A stretch of DNA of 64,000 bases, taken from Atkinsonella hypoxylon (Eukaryota > Ascomycota > Sordariomycetes > Hypocreales > Clavicipitaceae). Below, piece by piece: positions 44,925-54,765 of this stretch. Below the pieces are notes generated by a model. It did no database searches. It had not been told where the DNA came from and worked only from the letters and a program-made list of their open reading frames with translations. The stretch covers positions 310,001-374,000 of the forward strand of contig JFHB01000005.1 in assembly GCA_000729835.1 (NCBI GenBank), written 5' to 3'. A program made the position numbers and the translations under genes. The stretch's first letter is position 1. Every line of letters begins with the position of its first letter.

Positions 44925-47900
44925 GTTTGCAAAGGGAAGTTTCGTGAGCGGAACGAACAGTTCCAAATCGGTGTCGTGCAGAATAAACAGGTTCAACAAC
45001 AAGAAGCAATAACATCCATGGATATTATATACCACCTCTGTCCACCCACGCCTATTGCCCCATCTACCCATTGAACGAGGCACCGATGAAGCTGGCCGGA
45101 ACTCCCCGTCTAGTCCCCGTCTTTACACCTCCGTCCTCATAGCCCTTCTTTTCCACAGGAACATGGGTTTTCTGAATGCGCATTCTCCGATCAGAACCGA
45201 TAAACCTAGTCTCCTCACGAGATTCAATCAAGCACGGCTCGTGTCCAGTGTTGAAAGAACGGCAAATAGCTGAAGTGGACCTTTATTATACGTGAATCCA
45301 TCGTATCCTGAAGTTCGTCAGTGCAATTGAGGCTAAATGCTTTGCATGGTGCAGACTTGCTTCTAACAGGGCACAACACGGCTTTTCCGCGTAGATTCTT
45401 GACCCAAGTCAATTCACCAAGTCGCATATCACGTCCAGCCCGTGATGCTGCAAATGCACTCCACCGGAGAGTGTAGGCCAATCAAAAATCCTTTTCGAAC
45501 AGGTTGCGCCCCCTTTGTGTGCGGCGATTAGGGCACCAGCGAGGTTGCAGAGTGACTCATTGGCCAATCGGATAACACGAGATGAAAGAGCACCTTTTTT
45601 TTTTGGTACGCTATAATTTCACGGGTATAGAGTGAGCTGTGTAGCTGCTTGCTGATCGGCAATTGTCGTGGCTGCCTAAAAACTGAGTGAAAGAGCGGCT
45701 TACCTAGGGTTTTTTTTTTTTTTTTCTTGTTTCTATATCATCCTTGGCTCCAACACTTTGCGACCTATGTGCCAGCTGTGATGTAGTAACTTCATGTAAT
45801 AACGCGATGACGTCAAATATGTCTATGTCTATGGTTATACAATCATGGCAGGCTTTGCCTCTTGGAGTAGCCTAGCCACGGGCTCCACTTCCGCACGACA
45901 AGACTTGCGTGAACCTGGCTGTCTGCAATAACCATCCGGGCGGAAACCAAAAAAAAAAAAATGAAGTAAGGTAGTTTACCTGACTTTTTTTTTAAATCAA
46001 CACTTTTGCTGCGCACTCTAATGTGGCCCCGTGAGATGTCAATTAAACAAGTGCGGGCCGGTAATAGTTATGCTGCAGCCCAATCTTCGATTTATGGTCG
46101 ACCCTGCGACGACTCCCAGTGTGGATTAGCATGGGGCGTTCAGGGCGGGGCCGGAATGTTTCTCCTAATCGCCGATTTGACTCCAGTAAACAGGGATGAT
46201 TAAGCTATTTCCCGTCGTTTTCATTCGCCAATAACCGACAGCCTAGCATAGCCACTCGTGGCTCCGTTCAAAGGGGCTGGTGTATTCCCCCCCCCCCCGG
46301 TCTAGCTGGATTTGAACCCGCTTTCCGTCTGCAATCTACGCAATCGGAAACTTACAGCGCTGAGTCACCCGTGGTCGACAATGCCGGTAGTTGTGCTCCA
46401 CGGAGTCTCCGCATACTATTGAATTTTTTTTTTGTTTTGTTTGGAGTCGTCGGAGACACAAAGGAGGCATGTATGCACTGGGCTGGTATTACATTATCCT
46501 GTCTGGAAACCCTCCGGAAGTCCAAGCGTGGTTATCAGGCGCCACGTGAGTTCGGGCGGCCTCTGTTACGGGAGGCCTGCGATGGGAAGTGCGGTTCCTG
46601 CACCGGTGGGGTTGGTCCGCACTAGGTACGGGAAAAGGTTACTTCAATCTACGAATTAATGAAAATTTTTGGTTTCCATCTATTTATGCAGCGGAGTTAC
46701 GTACAGTACCTCCTAGTTACAAGGGGCTACCCATTCATACACTACACCCAACCCTTGAATTATGTTATAAAAAAATCTACATGACTAGCGGCGAGACCGG
46801 CGAGACTTAATCAAAGATCAGTCTCTACGCTGCTAGTCTCGCCCAAGGTACCTAGGTCTAGCATGTTATACTAAAATTGCGTACAAGTAAAGTAAGTAAC
46901 AAGGGAATCTAGCGAACATGTACCTACCAGCAATCGGGTATTGTGATAAGCGCGCCTGAAAGTCTTGGTAAGTACCTTTGTAAAGTCATTCAAGGAGCTG
47001 TAGTGCAACACCTTGCAAAGAGGTTACATCGGAGTCCGCGGAAAGACTGCTTTGATGTTCCCCCAGCGAATATATTTACGGCCCTGACAAGCAAAAGTAA
47101 GGCCTAGGATGCACCGCCATGTGCGAGCCCAAGGGTTGCAAAGAACTGTTGCTGCCAGTCTACAATCACCGGCACTAGCTAAAACGCGCCATGTGGCGAG
47201 TTAGCGTCAAACGTTCCGAGTTCGACAACCACAGACCGGCGGCGGAATCCTCAAGGCGAGGTATGGTGTTTACTAATCCATCACAAAGCTCAATAGATCC
47301 ATCGCAACACAACTGCCTCAGCACATAGCACATCACCTCCTGGAACAGTAATAGGAGTCATCAAATAAAGCCTTTGTAGTAGGGATCGCTGAAGTACTCT
47401 AGGTAAAGTCGAGTCCAAGGCTTCACTTTCGTTTCCGTAGTAGAGCAGCGGGGACTCCCGTTACGAAGCAAAGGCTCGTAGTTCCGTCCCGAAACAGCAC
47501 ATTCCTTATCGCGTACTCGACGGCCTTGACACCATCTTCGCGATCGACTACATCACGATATACCAATTTCAAATCGATAGGACGAATGGACAAGGAGCGT
47601 CCTTCTAGAAATGACTGTATACCCGTGCGAATCTAGCACATCATCGTGAAACTGTCTCACAATCGATGTCAAGCTCGTCACTGTCACCAGACGTGGTTAG
47701 CGCGTGCGCGAGGCTGCAAGAAGTGATGGCGATCAGGCACATGATGGAGGGAAATGCTCATAGAGGAAGGTGGACCCCCTCCCTGCCTTGCGACCTAGGC
47801 CTTGACAGCAACACCAAGTCATCAACTCCTCATCAAATAATTAGTTCAGTTCCATCGATTCCTGCCATCAACCCTCTACTACTGTCATCATCTGTTCTGC

Positions 47901-48238
47901 AAAGAGGGCCAGTGTAGGTACAGCCACGTGGTCAGCTAGCTCCTGCAGACAATCTCAATAGCACGCCATCATGTTTGCAAATCGACGACTCGATTATTTG
48001 TGATTTCCACATGCTAGTCTTTTCAAAACACTGGGCACTTTTGGTATTCCAACGCCTATACACCGACACCATGCTAGTAAAAACCGACACAACACCAACA
48101 CCATGCATCACATGCCCTATCAAAACTCCTTCAGTTCCGTTATTATCCAACCCTGTCTCCAGCCATCAGTTATCCGTAGGGGTATCGATTTCTTTTCGCA
48201 TATGCAACTAGCTCCTTTTTTTTTTTTTTTTGTATCAA
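44925..48238. other. Long intergenic region between MFS and Cdt1-like genes
   Basis: It holds the MFS promoter on its left and the 3' flank of the Cdt1-like gene on its right. Poly(T) runs lie at 45595-45604 and 45711-45726, a poly(A) run at 45948-45960, a C run at 46290-46298, and a poly(T) run at 48218-48231. A tRNA-like element is near 46299-46380. Short open frames (for example 46371-46625 and 47666-47917) lack coding character and I do not call them. Confidence 0.6.
46299..46380 (-). other. tRNA-like sequence (A and B box), likely tRNA relic or SINE head
   Basis: On the minus strand, TGACTCAGCGCTGTAAG resembles a tRNA A box and D-arm, and GGTTCAAATCC is a good B box. A T-arm can be drawn as GCGGG-TTCAAAT-CCAGC with one mismatch. 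Between the boxes TTTCCG and CGGAAA can pair. The 5' side that should pair with the 3' acceptor bases TAGACCG is absent, and the anticodon arm is weak (3-bp stem). It is therefore probably not a functional tRNA gene. An A+B-box SINE head or a decayed tRNA is more likely. Confidence 0.35.
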
Positions 48239-49711
48239 CTACACTGCAAGCAGTCTCTGCACTCGCTCGTTAATCACTCGGTCAATGGGCTGACCGTGCC
48301 GCTGTATTACCACGTTCTCTCTCCCTCCAATTGCCACGATTCGCAGCCATTCCGGGGCAATTTCGTTGGCAACAAGTCGCACACATGCCATTGCTTCCTC
48401 TGTTGAAAGTGGAATGCGCAACGAGTCCTTCAGCTTGTCCACGATGGCCATCATAGTGAATGCTTGTCGCGGTAAAGACATCGGGTTGGACAGACTGAGC
48501 ATCGAGATGGTGGCAGTCACGTCGGCGACACGGTTCAAGGCAGCACGTCGTTGGAGCTCGGGACCAGACGGGGGGAGAGGCTCGTTTGCCTTGGCCAATT
48601 GCTTGTGACGGATTCGGTCCAGGAGACTCATTTTGGTGCCGTCAGAATTCAAGAGGGGAAGCTTGTTAACGGCTTGTTGTTTCTCTTGGGACTCTTGTTG
48701 CTTAGCCGCGATATCACTCTTCAGCTCACCCAGGGCTTTTTGGCCCTTGGCAAAAAGCGGATTAGTTTTGAATCCATCGCCCATGTTTTTGATGTCCGCC
48801 TGAGGAAGATCCGAGAGTGATAAACTTCCCAATGGGACATCTACATCGGTCATTTGATCCATCGACTTTTCAAAATACAGCGCCCGAATGTTGTCCTCAA
48901 ATTGTTTGCACAGGCGCTGTTTATCGATCGAGGAACCATCGATCCCAGCCACTACCTCAACACAAACTTTGGCACGGCCATAAGCGGTGACAATGAAGGG
49001 AGACACGACATCTCCTTGGCTATGAGACTGGATGGCGATACATCGTCGAATATCATCCACCATGACTCGTCGTTTGCCCCATGTTCGGGAAATATGTGGT
49101 GCGATGATGCTGATATCAATGGGCGAGCTGCAACCGTTATGGGCTATGTATGTCGTGATAGTTTTGAGGAATGCCTTATTCAATGCAATGAGCTCGACAA
49201 GATGCTGTGGAAGTGAACCATCATCCGCCTTTGCCTTGGCTTTCTCAGCCTTCTTATAGATGGCATCGATCTTGGTTTGTAACGTCTTCTGCTGCTGCAC
49301 AGACTTGGTTATAATTGTCGATTGGCTGGGTCTGTGAGCTGTCTTTGTTCTTGACGCAGTAGTCTTGGTCACTCGTCTGCCCTTTGTTGTTGTTTCAGCG
49401 GAAGCAAGGGTCAATCTCGGCTCAGCCTGTCGCGGCCGTTTCGCTGGAGCCCCGTCTGAACGGGTCTTATCGTCGCTCCTGGAAGGGAAGGAGACAGTGT
49501 GTCGACCGACTTGAATGTCGGTGTGCTCCTCTAACGAGCTTGCTTTCCTCTTGCAGGATGCACTGGGGGCAGGTAATTCCACAACGATGGACTTGTTCGC
49601 GAATGCATCTGGGAAGACGTGGCTTTTGGCCACTCGGGCAAAGCTGGAGATGGCATTGGAGGAAGGGACGGCTTCAGCAGCCTGCCGCGTCTTCAGGGAG
49701 CGACGTGGCAT
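48239..49711 (-). CDS. DNA replication licensing factor Cdt1-like
   Basis: Single-exon, 490-residue protein read as a fungal Cdt1, the nuclear factor that loads the MCM2-7 helicase at origins with ORC and Cdc6. Residues ~1-155 are Ser/Lys/Arg-rich and probably disordered, with an R-P-R-Q basic cluster near 93-96. Residues ~165-330 form a helical domain (L-P-Q-H-L-V-E-L ... I-A-P-H-I-S-R-T-W-G-K-R) like the central Cdt1 winged-helix. Residues ~380-490 start S-L-L-D-R-I-R-H-K-Q and fit the C-terminal MCM-binding winged helix. Q-T-K-I-D-A-I-Y near 145 is a weak PIP-box look-alike. The start (M-P-R-R-S-L-K-T-R) is the first ATG in frame. The family call rests on fold order and the C-terminal block. 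Confidence 0.7.
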   Translation of the reverse strand: MPRRSLKTRQAAEAVPSSNAISSFARVAKSHVFPDAFANKSIVVELPAPSASCKRKASSLEEHTDIQVGRHTVSFPSRSDDKTRSDGAPAKRPRQAEPRLTLASAETTTKGRRVTKTTASRTKTAHRPSQSTIITKSVQQQKTLQTKIDAIYKKAEKAKAKADDGSLPQHLVELIALNKAFLKTITTYIAHNGCSSPIDISIIAPHISRTWGKRRVMVDDIRRCIAIQSHSQGDVVSPFIVTAYGRAKVCVEVVAGIDGSSIDKQRLCKQFEDNIRALYFEKSMDQMTDVDVPLGSLSLSDLPQADIKNMGDGFKTNPLFAKGQKALGELKSDIAAKQQESQEKQQAVNKLPLLNSDGTKMSLLDRIRHKQLAKANEPLPPSGPELQRRAALNRVADVTATISMLSLSNPMSLPRQAFTMMAIVDKLKDSLRIPLSTEEAMACVRLVANEIAPEWLRIVAIGGRENVVIQRHGQPIDRVINERVQRLLAV

Positions 49712-50314
49712 TTCGTCGCTGTTACTGGCGTGTATGATTCTTGCCGCTGGTATGCCGCTGGTAGTCTGGAGGCCGTCTTTTCGGAAGGAGGTTTATTCAG
49801 ATATTTTGGAAAGGAGCAGTCGAAGAGCAAGTGCAGCGCAGGCACGGTTGGCTTTGAGGCAGTGGGTTTCAGCAATGAAAGGCCAGTTCACGCGCCACGT
49901 AGAAGGTGCAACGAAGCGATTGAGATGTTGATCGTGGGAAGCATGGAAGGAGACGCGGGCGAAATTGACGACTGGATGTAGTTTCTTGTTTTCTCATTCC
50001 TAGTTGCAGGGCGCTTGGGCAACGGAGTGGGGGCAAGACACGCCAGGATTCCGCGTCAGACCGATGGTGACGCGACATGGGCGAGAGCAGACGCGTTTTA
50101 AGCATGACTTGACGAATTCAATGCTTAGGCATGCATGGTTGGTGTGGTGCCGGTCACTCCAAAGAATTGGCATTAACTAGGTACCTAGGTAGTTATCGAC
50201 CAGTTGACATTAAAAAAAAAATAACCGTCTTTGAGGTAACATGTGAAAGCAATGACTAACTAGTCTTTATTTTAAGTTAAGGGTGAAGTGAAAAGTGAGG
50301 GCTCATGTACTATG
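49712..50314 (-). promoter_or_regulatory. Upstream region of the Cdt1-like gene with MCB-type sites
   Basis: A 0.6-kb region between the Cdt1-like start and the stop of the methyltransferase gene. It contains a perfect MCB core ACGCGT at 50091-50096 and further GACGCG cores at 49952-49957 and 50069-50074. MCB sites bind MBF (Swi6/Mbp1 or Res/Cdc10) and drive G1/S transcription; fission yeast cdt1 is a known MBF target. A poly(A) run lies at 50212-50221 and a TAGGTACCTAGGTAG palindrome near 50178-50192. Function is inferred. Confidence 0.45.
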
Positions 50315-51266
50315 CTATGCTTTGCGAATGATGGCCTCTCCGTTCATCACCCCCAAGACGGCATCGTCTGTCCCTTTCCACGTCTGCCACGCGGCAATCA
50401 TCTCGTCCACATGCTGCTCCGTGGCAAGACCCATCTCCATCGCCTTGGCGCGCATCGGCCCAGCCCGCAGCCGCTCGATCATGGCATCAGCTACAACATG
50501 GAGATGGAGATGGAGATGGAGATGTAAGCACTTGATGATCCAGGAGCTATAATGAAAATTGGAATTAAAAAAAAAAAAAAAAAAAAGGACGCAACGTACC
50601 CCATGGCTGGCGATCGTCCCATGAACTAAAGCACCAGGTGCCAAAGGTCAAGGTGATGTTCTCTCGTTCAGCACCCGCTTTCATCGACCAGGATAGCAAC
50701 TGACGGCCGGCGGTGTCGCTGCCCCCGTTCGCCATCTGGCTCTTGGCCATGATCTCGTGAAAGTGCTGGAGAGGAGGAAGCTGTGGCCACCAGCACCACA
50801 TGGCCATGTCCGCCTCGCGAAGCGACACAATGCCTCCCGGCTTCGTGACCCGCAGCATCTCGCGGATCGCATCGACCGGCGCGTCGAGATGGGTGAGGAC
50901 CTGGTGGGCATGGGTGATGTCGAAGGATGAGTCCGCAAAGGGAAGATGGTAGACGCTGGCCTGCTGGTAGGTGATGTTCTCGATGCCGCGTTGGTCTGCG
51001 AGGGACTTGGCTCGATCGAGTATCGCCTCCGAGATGTCAGTAGCTACGGCATGGCCCTGGGGAATGAACTTGGCGAGCGAAGCCGTGATTGTGCCAGATC
51101 CGGCGCCGACGTCAAGCATTCTCAGCTGCGGGTTGTGTTCCGCCGCAGATTGAAGGTGTGGCACGAGATGCGCGGCACTGTTCTCGGCATTCCGCCACTC
51201 GTGATGCTGAACCTGGGGAGTTGCGTGACCAGGCGCGTAGGTGTTGTGCTGAGATGGAGTCGCCAT
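50315..51266 (-). CDS. Class I SAM-dependent methyltransferase (Methyltransf_11/UbiE-like)
   Basis: Predicted 280 residues in two exons (51266-50600 and 50490-50315). The 109-bp intron (50491-50599) starts GTACGT and ends TAG; splicing joins Q-P-W to A-D-A-M-I-E-R in frame. Motif I is M-L-D-V-G-A-G-S-G-T at residues ~50-59, with an acidic residue (V-A-T-D) at ~77 for SAM ribose binding. The motif II/III region is L-P-F-A-D-S-S-F-D at ~106-114, followed by K-P-G-G near 137. This is the core Rossmann fold of UbiE/COQ5-like small-molecule methyltransferases, with no signal peptide, so probably cytosolic. I took the ATG at 51266 because codons upstream are an A/G-rich tract giving a poly-Lys run. 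The substrate is unknown. Confidence 0.85.
50491..50599 (-). other. Methyltransferase intron with hexamer repeat and homopolymer
   Basis: On the coding strand the intron contains a run of about 18 T soon after the donor, and a TCTCCA hexamer repeat (mirror of 50498-50524) just before the TAG acceptor. Both tracts can vary in length without changing the frame. Confidence 0.8.
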
Positions 51267-53569
51267 TTTCTTTTTCTTTTTTTCTTTTTTCTTCTTCTTT
51301 TTTTTTTTTCTTTTGGTCCTCTTTCTTTCCTTCCTTTTTTCCTTCCTTCTTTCTTTCTTTCTAGGTCTGGTATATAGGCCCCCTTCTTGTCCGTGAAACT
51401 TTATCCTATCAAGTGTGTAATCTGTGTGATGCCTGCAGGGTCTGCTCACAGCTGGGTCCATTGGCCTGCAAGCCAGTGAGTGCACTACCCGGAGCTAAGC
51501 GGACAATCTCAAGCGCGGCACGGGTTGCGCTTTCCCCGTCGATTGCGTGACACTATATTTTTACCAGCCCGGAAACCCCTCATCTCCAACGTAGATTACA
51601 ACGCCATGCCGGCTATCACTGCTGGAGTGCAACAGCAGCAAGGCAATGGGATCACAGAATATCGGGCTTGTCATTCCAATTCAGGACAAGCCAGTTCCGG
51701 CACCCTTGCATCTGTGCCGCATCAAAACAAGTCGAGTGATCCGAGCCTGACACATACGTACTATACTTATACTATACCTCGGTACTCCGTATATCAAAAC
51801 TTATCATCGCCGCTCAAATATCACAACCACTTCTCAGCCCACTCATGTGTCCCCCGGCCGAGTCGACAACAGCAGCTGTCCCTTCTCGGCCATCAAACTG
51901 CCACACCTTTTTTTGCGTGCAACCACGTCTTTCCTCCGTCACAATCCAGAGTGCCGCCGGAGCACACCATCGGTCCAACATGTCTCATCAAGCCCTCCTT
52001 ATCGCGGAGGACACGTCAAGCTTTCTCTTGACCGGTTGGCCGCACTAATAAGCGCTGTCACTTCAGGGTAGTGTGCTGCTTCCAAGAGCGGTATCCCGGT
52101 GTAGGATGTTCCCCTTCTGGACATGCAGCCTCTTGATAGCTGTGCCCTACCATGTACGGAGTAGAGAACCGTTGTCTCCTTGAAGGACCGTAAGACTGAC
52201 TAGACTTCCCATAAGTTAGTGACTGGCCCACTAGGTAGTTGATCTATACCGATTATTTAGAGTGGCTGCAATTAAAGGTATAACTATATGTATACCCCCG
52301 CACGTACTGATGTATAGCAAAACGTCCAAGTCATAAAGAGAGCTACGGAGTTAACTATTACATGCCACGTCTCGCAGCCTCACCAGATGAAAGGAACACG
52401 TTTGCCAGATCGAAAACGCTGCTTAGAGCGCGGCGACCAGAGGCCATTGAAGTCACTCCATAGAGCCAGCGAGAACAAGTGGTCCGGCACGAAGTTGTAG
52501 TCTTATTACTTAAATTTGAGGGGGAAAAAAAAATTAATTTTTTTTTTTTTAAAAAAAGGGAGAGAGAGACAAGTTCTCGTATCCCACCCACCTTTGGCAC
52601 ATGGCGTTGATTGGGCTGAAGTGAACTCCCTATTCTGTTCATCTGACGCGCACCACCAAATCGCCAGGGCCACACAGCCACCATATCACACCAGCTGTGA
52701 CGGCGTGCAGCTAACGAATTGGCGTCCACTGCTAGTGGTATTTGCTAGCAAACGGCATGCATCGGTGAGTTTGATCAATGCGAGTTGATCGACGTGCATT
52801 TCCCAAGGCGATAACGCGCGCGCGCTCGGCGTTTGCCCTTCCATTGTCGACGTTGCGGCCACAGAACATCCAAGACCAAGAAGAAGAAAGCATGAGCTTG
52901 CTATCACCGCCACTACCCCGTGGGGTGTCACACTTGAGAAACGAAAGAGAACGAGTCCGATTTCATGCAGGTACGACATGGCTCGCATCTGTCGCCCTAC
53001 ACCTAGGTACTCATATGTTTGAATGCAATGAATGCAAGCCTACCCGACACAAACACCCGTGTGCGACGGGGATACGGGCTGAAAACGCCTTCAACTCATT
53101 TCAACGTCATCCAACGAGATGCGTTACTCTCCTTCCTGGACGAAGCTGCGGCGCAGCATGCCGGCCGCATGCATCAACACTCCGCGAGATAGTCATCGCC
53201 ATGTGGCACCTGAAAAGGGTAATTAGGAATACCAATCATGCCATTATAATGATTCCATTTACCTAGCTACTATAAGCACAGCTCAATAAAGTCTATAATG
53301 ATGCGCTGCTTTTTTCCCGAATGTAGGCCGCCGCCTAATTTCCGATTTTACACTCCTGTTGTTGCTTTCCCGTATTGCCTTGTTGTATTACACATGAACC
53401 AGTTCAATGATGTATACTCTCCTGTTCACGACCGCAGCGTCTGAAATTAAAGTTCACAAATGAAAATAGTCCTCTTGTTTGTTTTTCTGCAAAACTTAGA
53501 AAGAGAAGATGTAGATGACCAAGTCGAATGAGTGCTGTATAGCCATGTCATCAAGGCATTGCCAAAGAA
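51267..53569. other. Intergenic region with polypyrimidine tract
   Basis: 51268-51362 is a T/C-rich tract on the plus strand (A/G on the methyltransferase strand), in its 5' UTR or core promoter. A poly(A)/poly(T) stretch with AATTAATTT lies at 52524-52558. Open frames such as 51480-52031 and 52778-53266 look like chance frames with no domain. I see no gene. Confidence 0.6.
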
Positions 53570-53800
53570 TCAACGCCGGGCAGGCATATTCCACTTATCA
53601 GCTCGAAAGCTGACGGGACTTGGTGGTGGTGGTGCTGGAACAGTATAGTCGTGCTCTTGAATGTGACGAACGGGCGTTGAAGGTCGGTTGTCCTTGTATG
53701 TGAGATTGGCGCTGAGAATGCTGGACAAGTCTTGAGAGTTGAATAGTAGGGCGTTGTTCCGCTGAGAAGACATGGCGAGAGGCGAAGCAACGTGAGGCAT
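53570..53800 (-). CDS. Unrecognised 76-residue protein
   Basis: Small open frame starting M-P-H-V-A-S-P-L-A-M-S-S and ending K-W-N-M-P-A-R-R-stop. It has a central polar segment (N-S-Q-D-L-S-S-I-L-S-A-N-L) and a Pro-rich stretch (A-P-P-P-P-S-P). No transmembrane segment or signal peptide. Composition and codon choice look more protein-like than the neighbouring frames, and the ATG follows a plausible C/A-rich 5' leader (GCACAGAAG before ATG). The next gene upstream is more than 3.5 kb away, giving it a very long upstream region rich in tandem repeats. I do not recognise a family. It could be the last exon of a larger gene or a chance frame. Confidence 0.45.
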   Translation of the reverse strand: MPHVASPLAMSSQRNNALLFNSQDLSSILSANLTYKDNRPSTPVRHIQEHDYTVPAPPPPSPVSFRADKWNMPARR

Positions 53801-54603
53801 CTTCTGTGCTTGTGATTGTGCAAGAGGAAGTATGATAGGTTTCTATCCAAAGATGAAAAATCAGTATTCTGTCTGCACCAGCATAGCGCTTGTGAAAGTA
53901 TCAAGTACCTCTTGTGGTATTAAATGTGTGGTAATCACTAAGCCAGGATCAGGCTTTCGCGTAGATGCGTGGAATATGGGATAAAACACTGGAACTGGAA
54001 CTGCGGCTGGAAAGTGGAAAGTGTTGGTGTTTTAGTGTTCTGCCTGTAGGAAGAAGCGGCACTTGTATAGATAGAAGACTGGATGGTGTTGATGGTGTTG
54101 ATGGTGTTGATGGTGTGGGTGGCGAAACTGGAGATTGGTGTCGATATGACCGATATGGGACAGATTTCAGGAGGTTCAGACCTTCGGACCGATGAGTATT
54201 GTGTTTGTTGAGTGTCTAGCGCAGTTGAGTGTATATGGACAGCGTCAGGAGCCTATGTTTTGCGTGATGCTCTGCAACTTGGTAGATATCTTCAGTCCTG
54301 GGGAAGGGGGGAAGGGTAAAGGCCGAGTTGTAATGGGGAAATGGAGGCTTAAGTAAAGGAAAGTTCGGAACAGGGCAGGAAAAGAAAAGAAAAGCCAAGG
54401 CCCGCCAGTCAATCGCAAATGCACGAGGGACGGACAACAAACGAAAGTGAAAGGGGCATGGAACTTGGAAAGGGAACCTCTAGCCAACAGGGTACCTGCG
54501 TCGGCCAGTCGTGGAGGTAGAGGCGGAATTGGATGTCAACTCCAAGCGGTCCGATTTTTGGCTGGGTAGAAGGGGAGGGGCGTGTGATCTGAGAACTGAG
54601 AAC

Positions 54604-54636
<33 letters not shown>

Positions 54637-54720
54637 CGACAACGGAGTCTGACTATGTCTCCATGTCTGCTCCTCAATGCCTGCAATCGCACTCCTCAGG
54701 CACCAATTCTCAACGTTTAC

Positions 54721-54765
<45 letters not shown>

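Noticed and set aside
43386..51266. Secondary-metabolite gene cluster (MFS transporter plus methyltransferase)
   Set aside because: A transporter and methyltransferase lie within 8 kb, but a replication factor sits between and no synthase, regulator or oxidase is present.
50565..51485. Longer methyltransferase frame starting at 51485 and ending in poly-Phe
   Set aside because: The upstream part is a poly-Lys run encoded by an A/G tract and the end is unspliced intron; start 51266 and the 109-bp intron give a normal methyltransferase.
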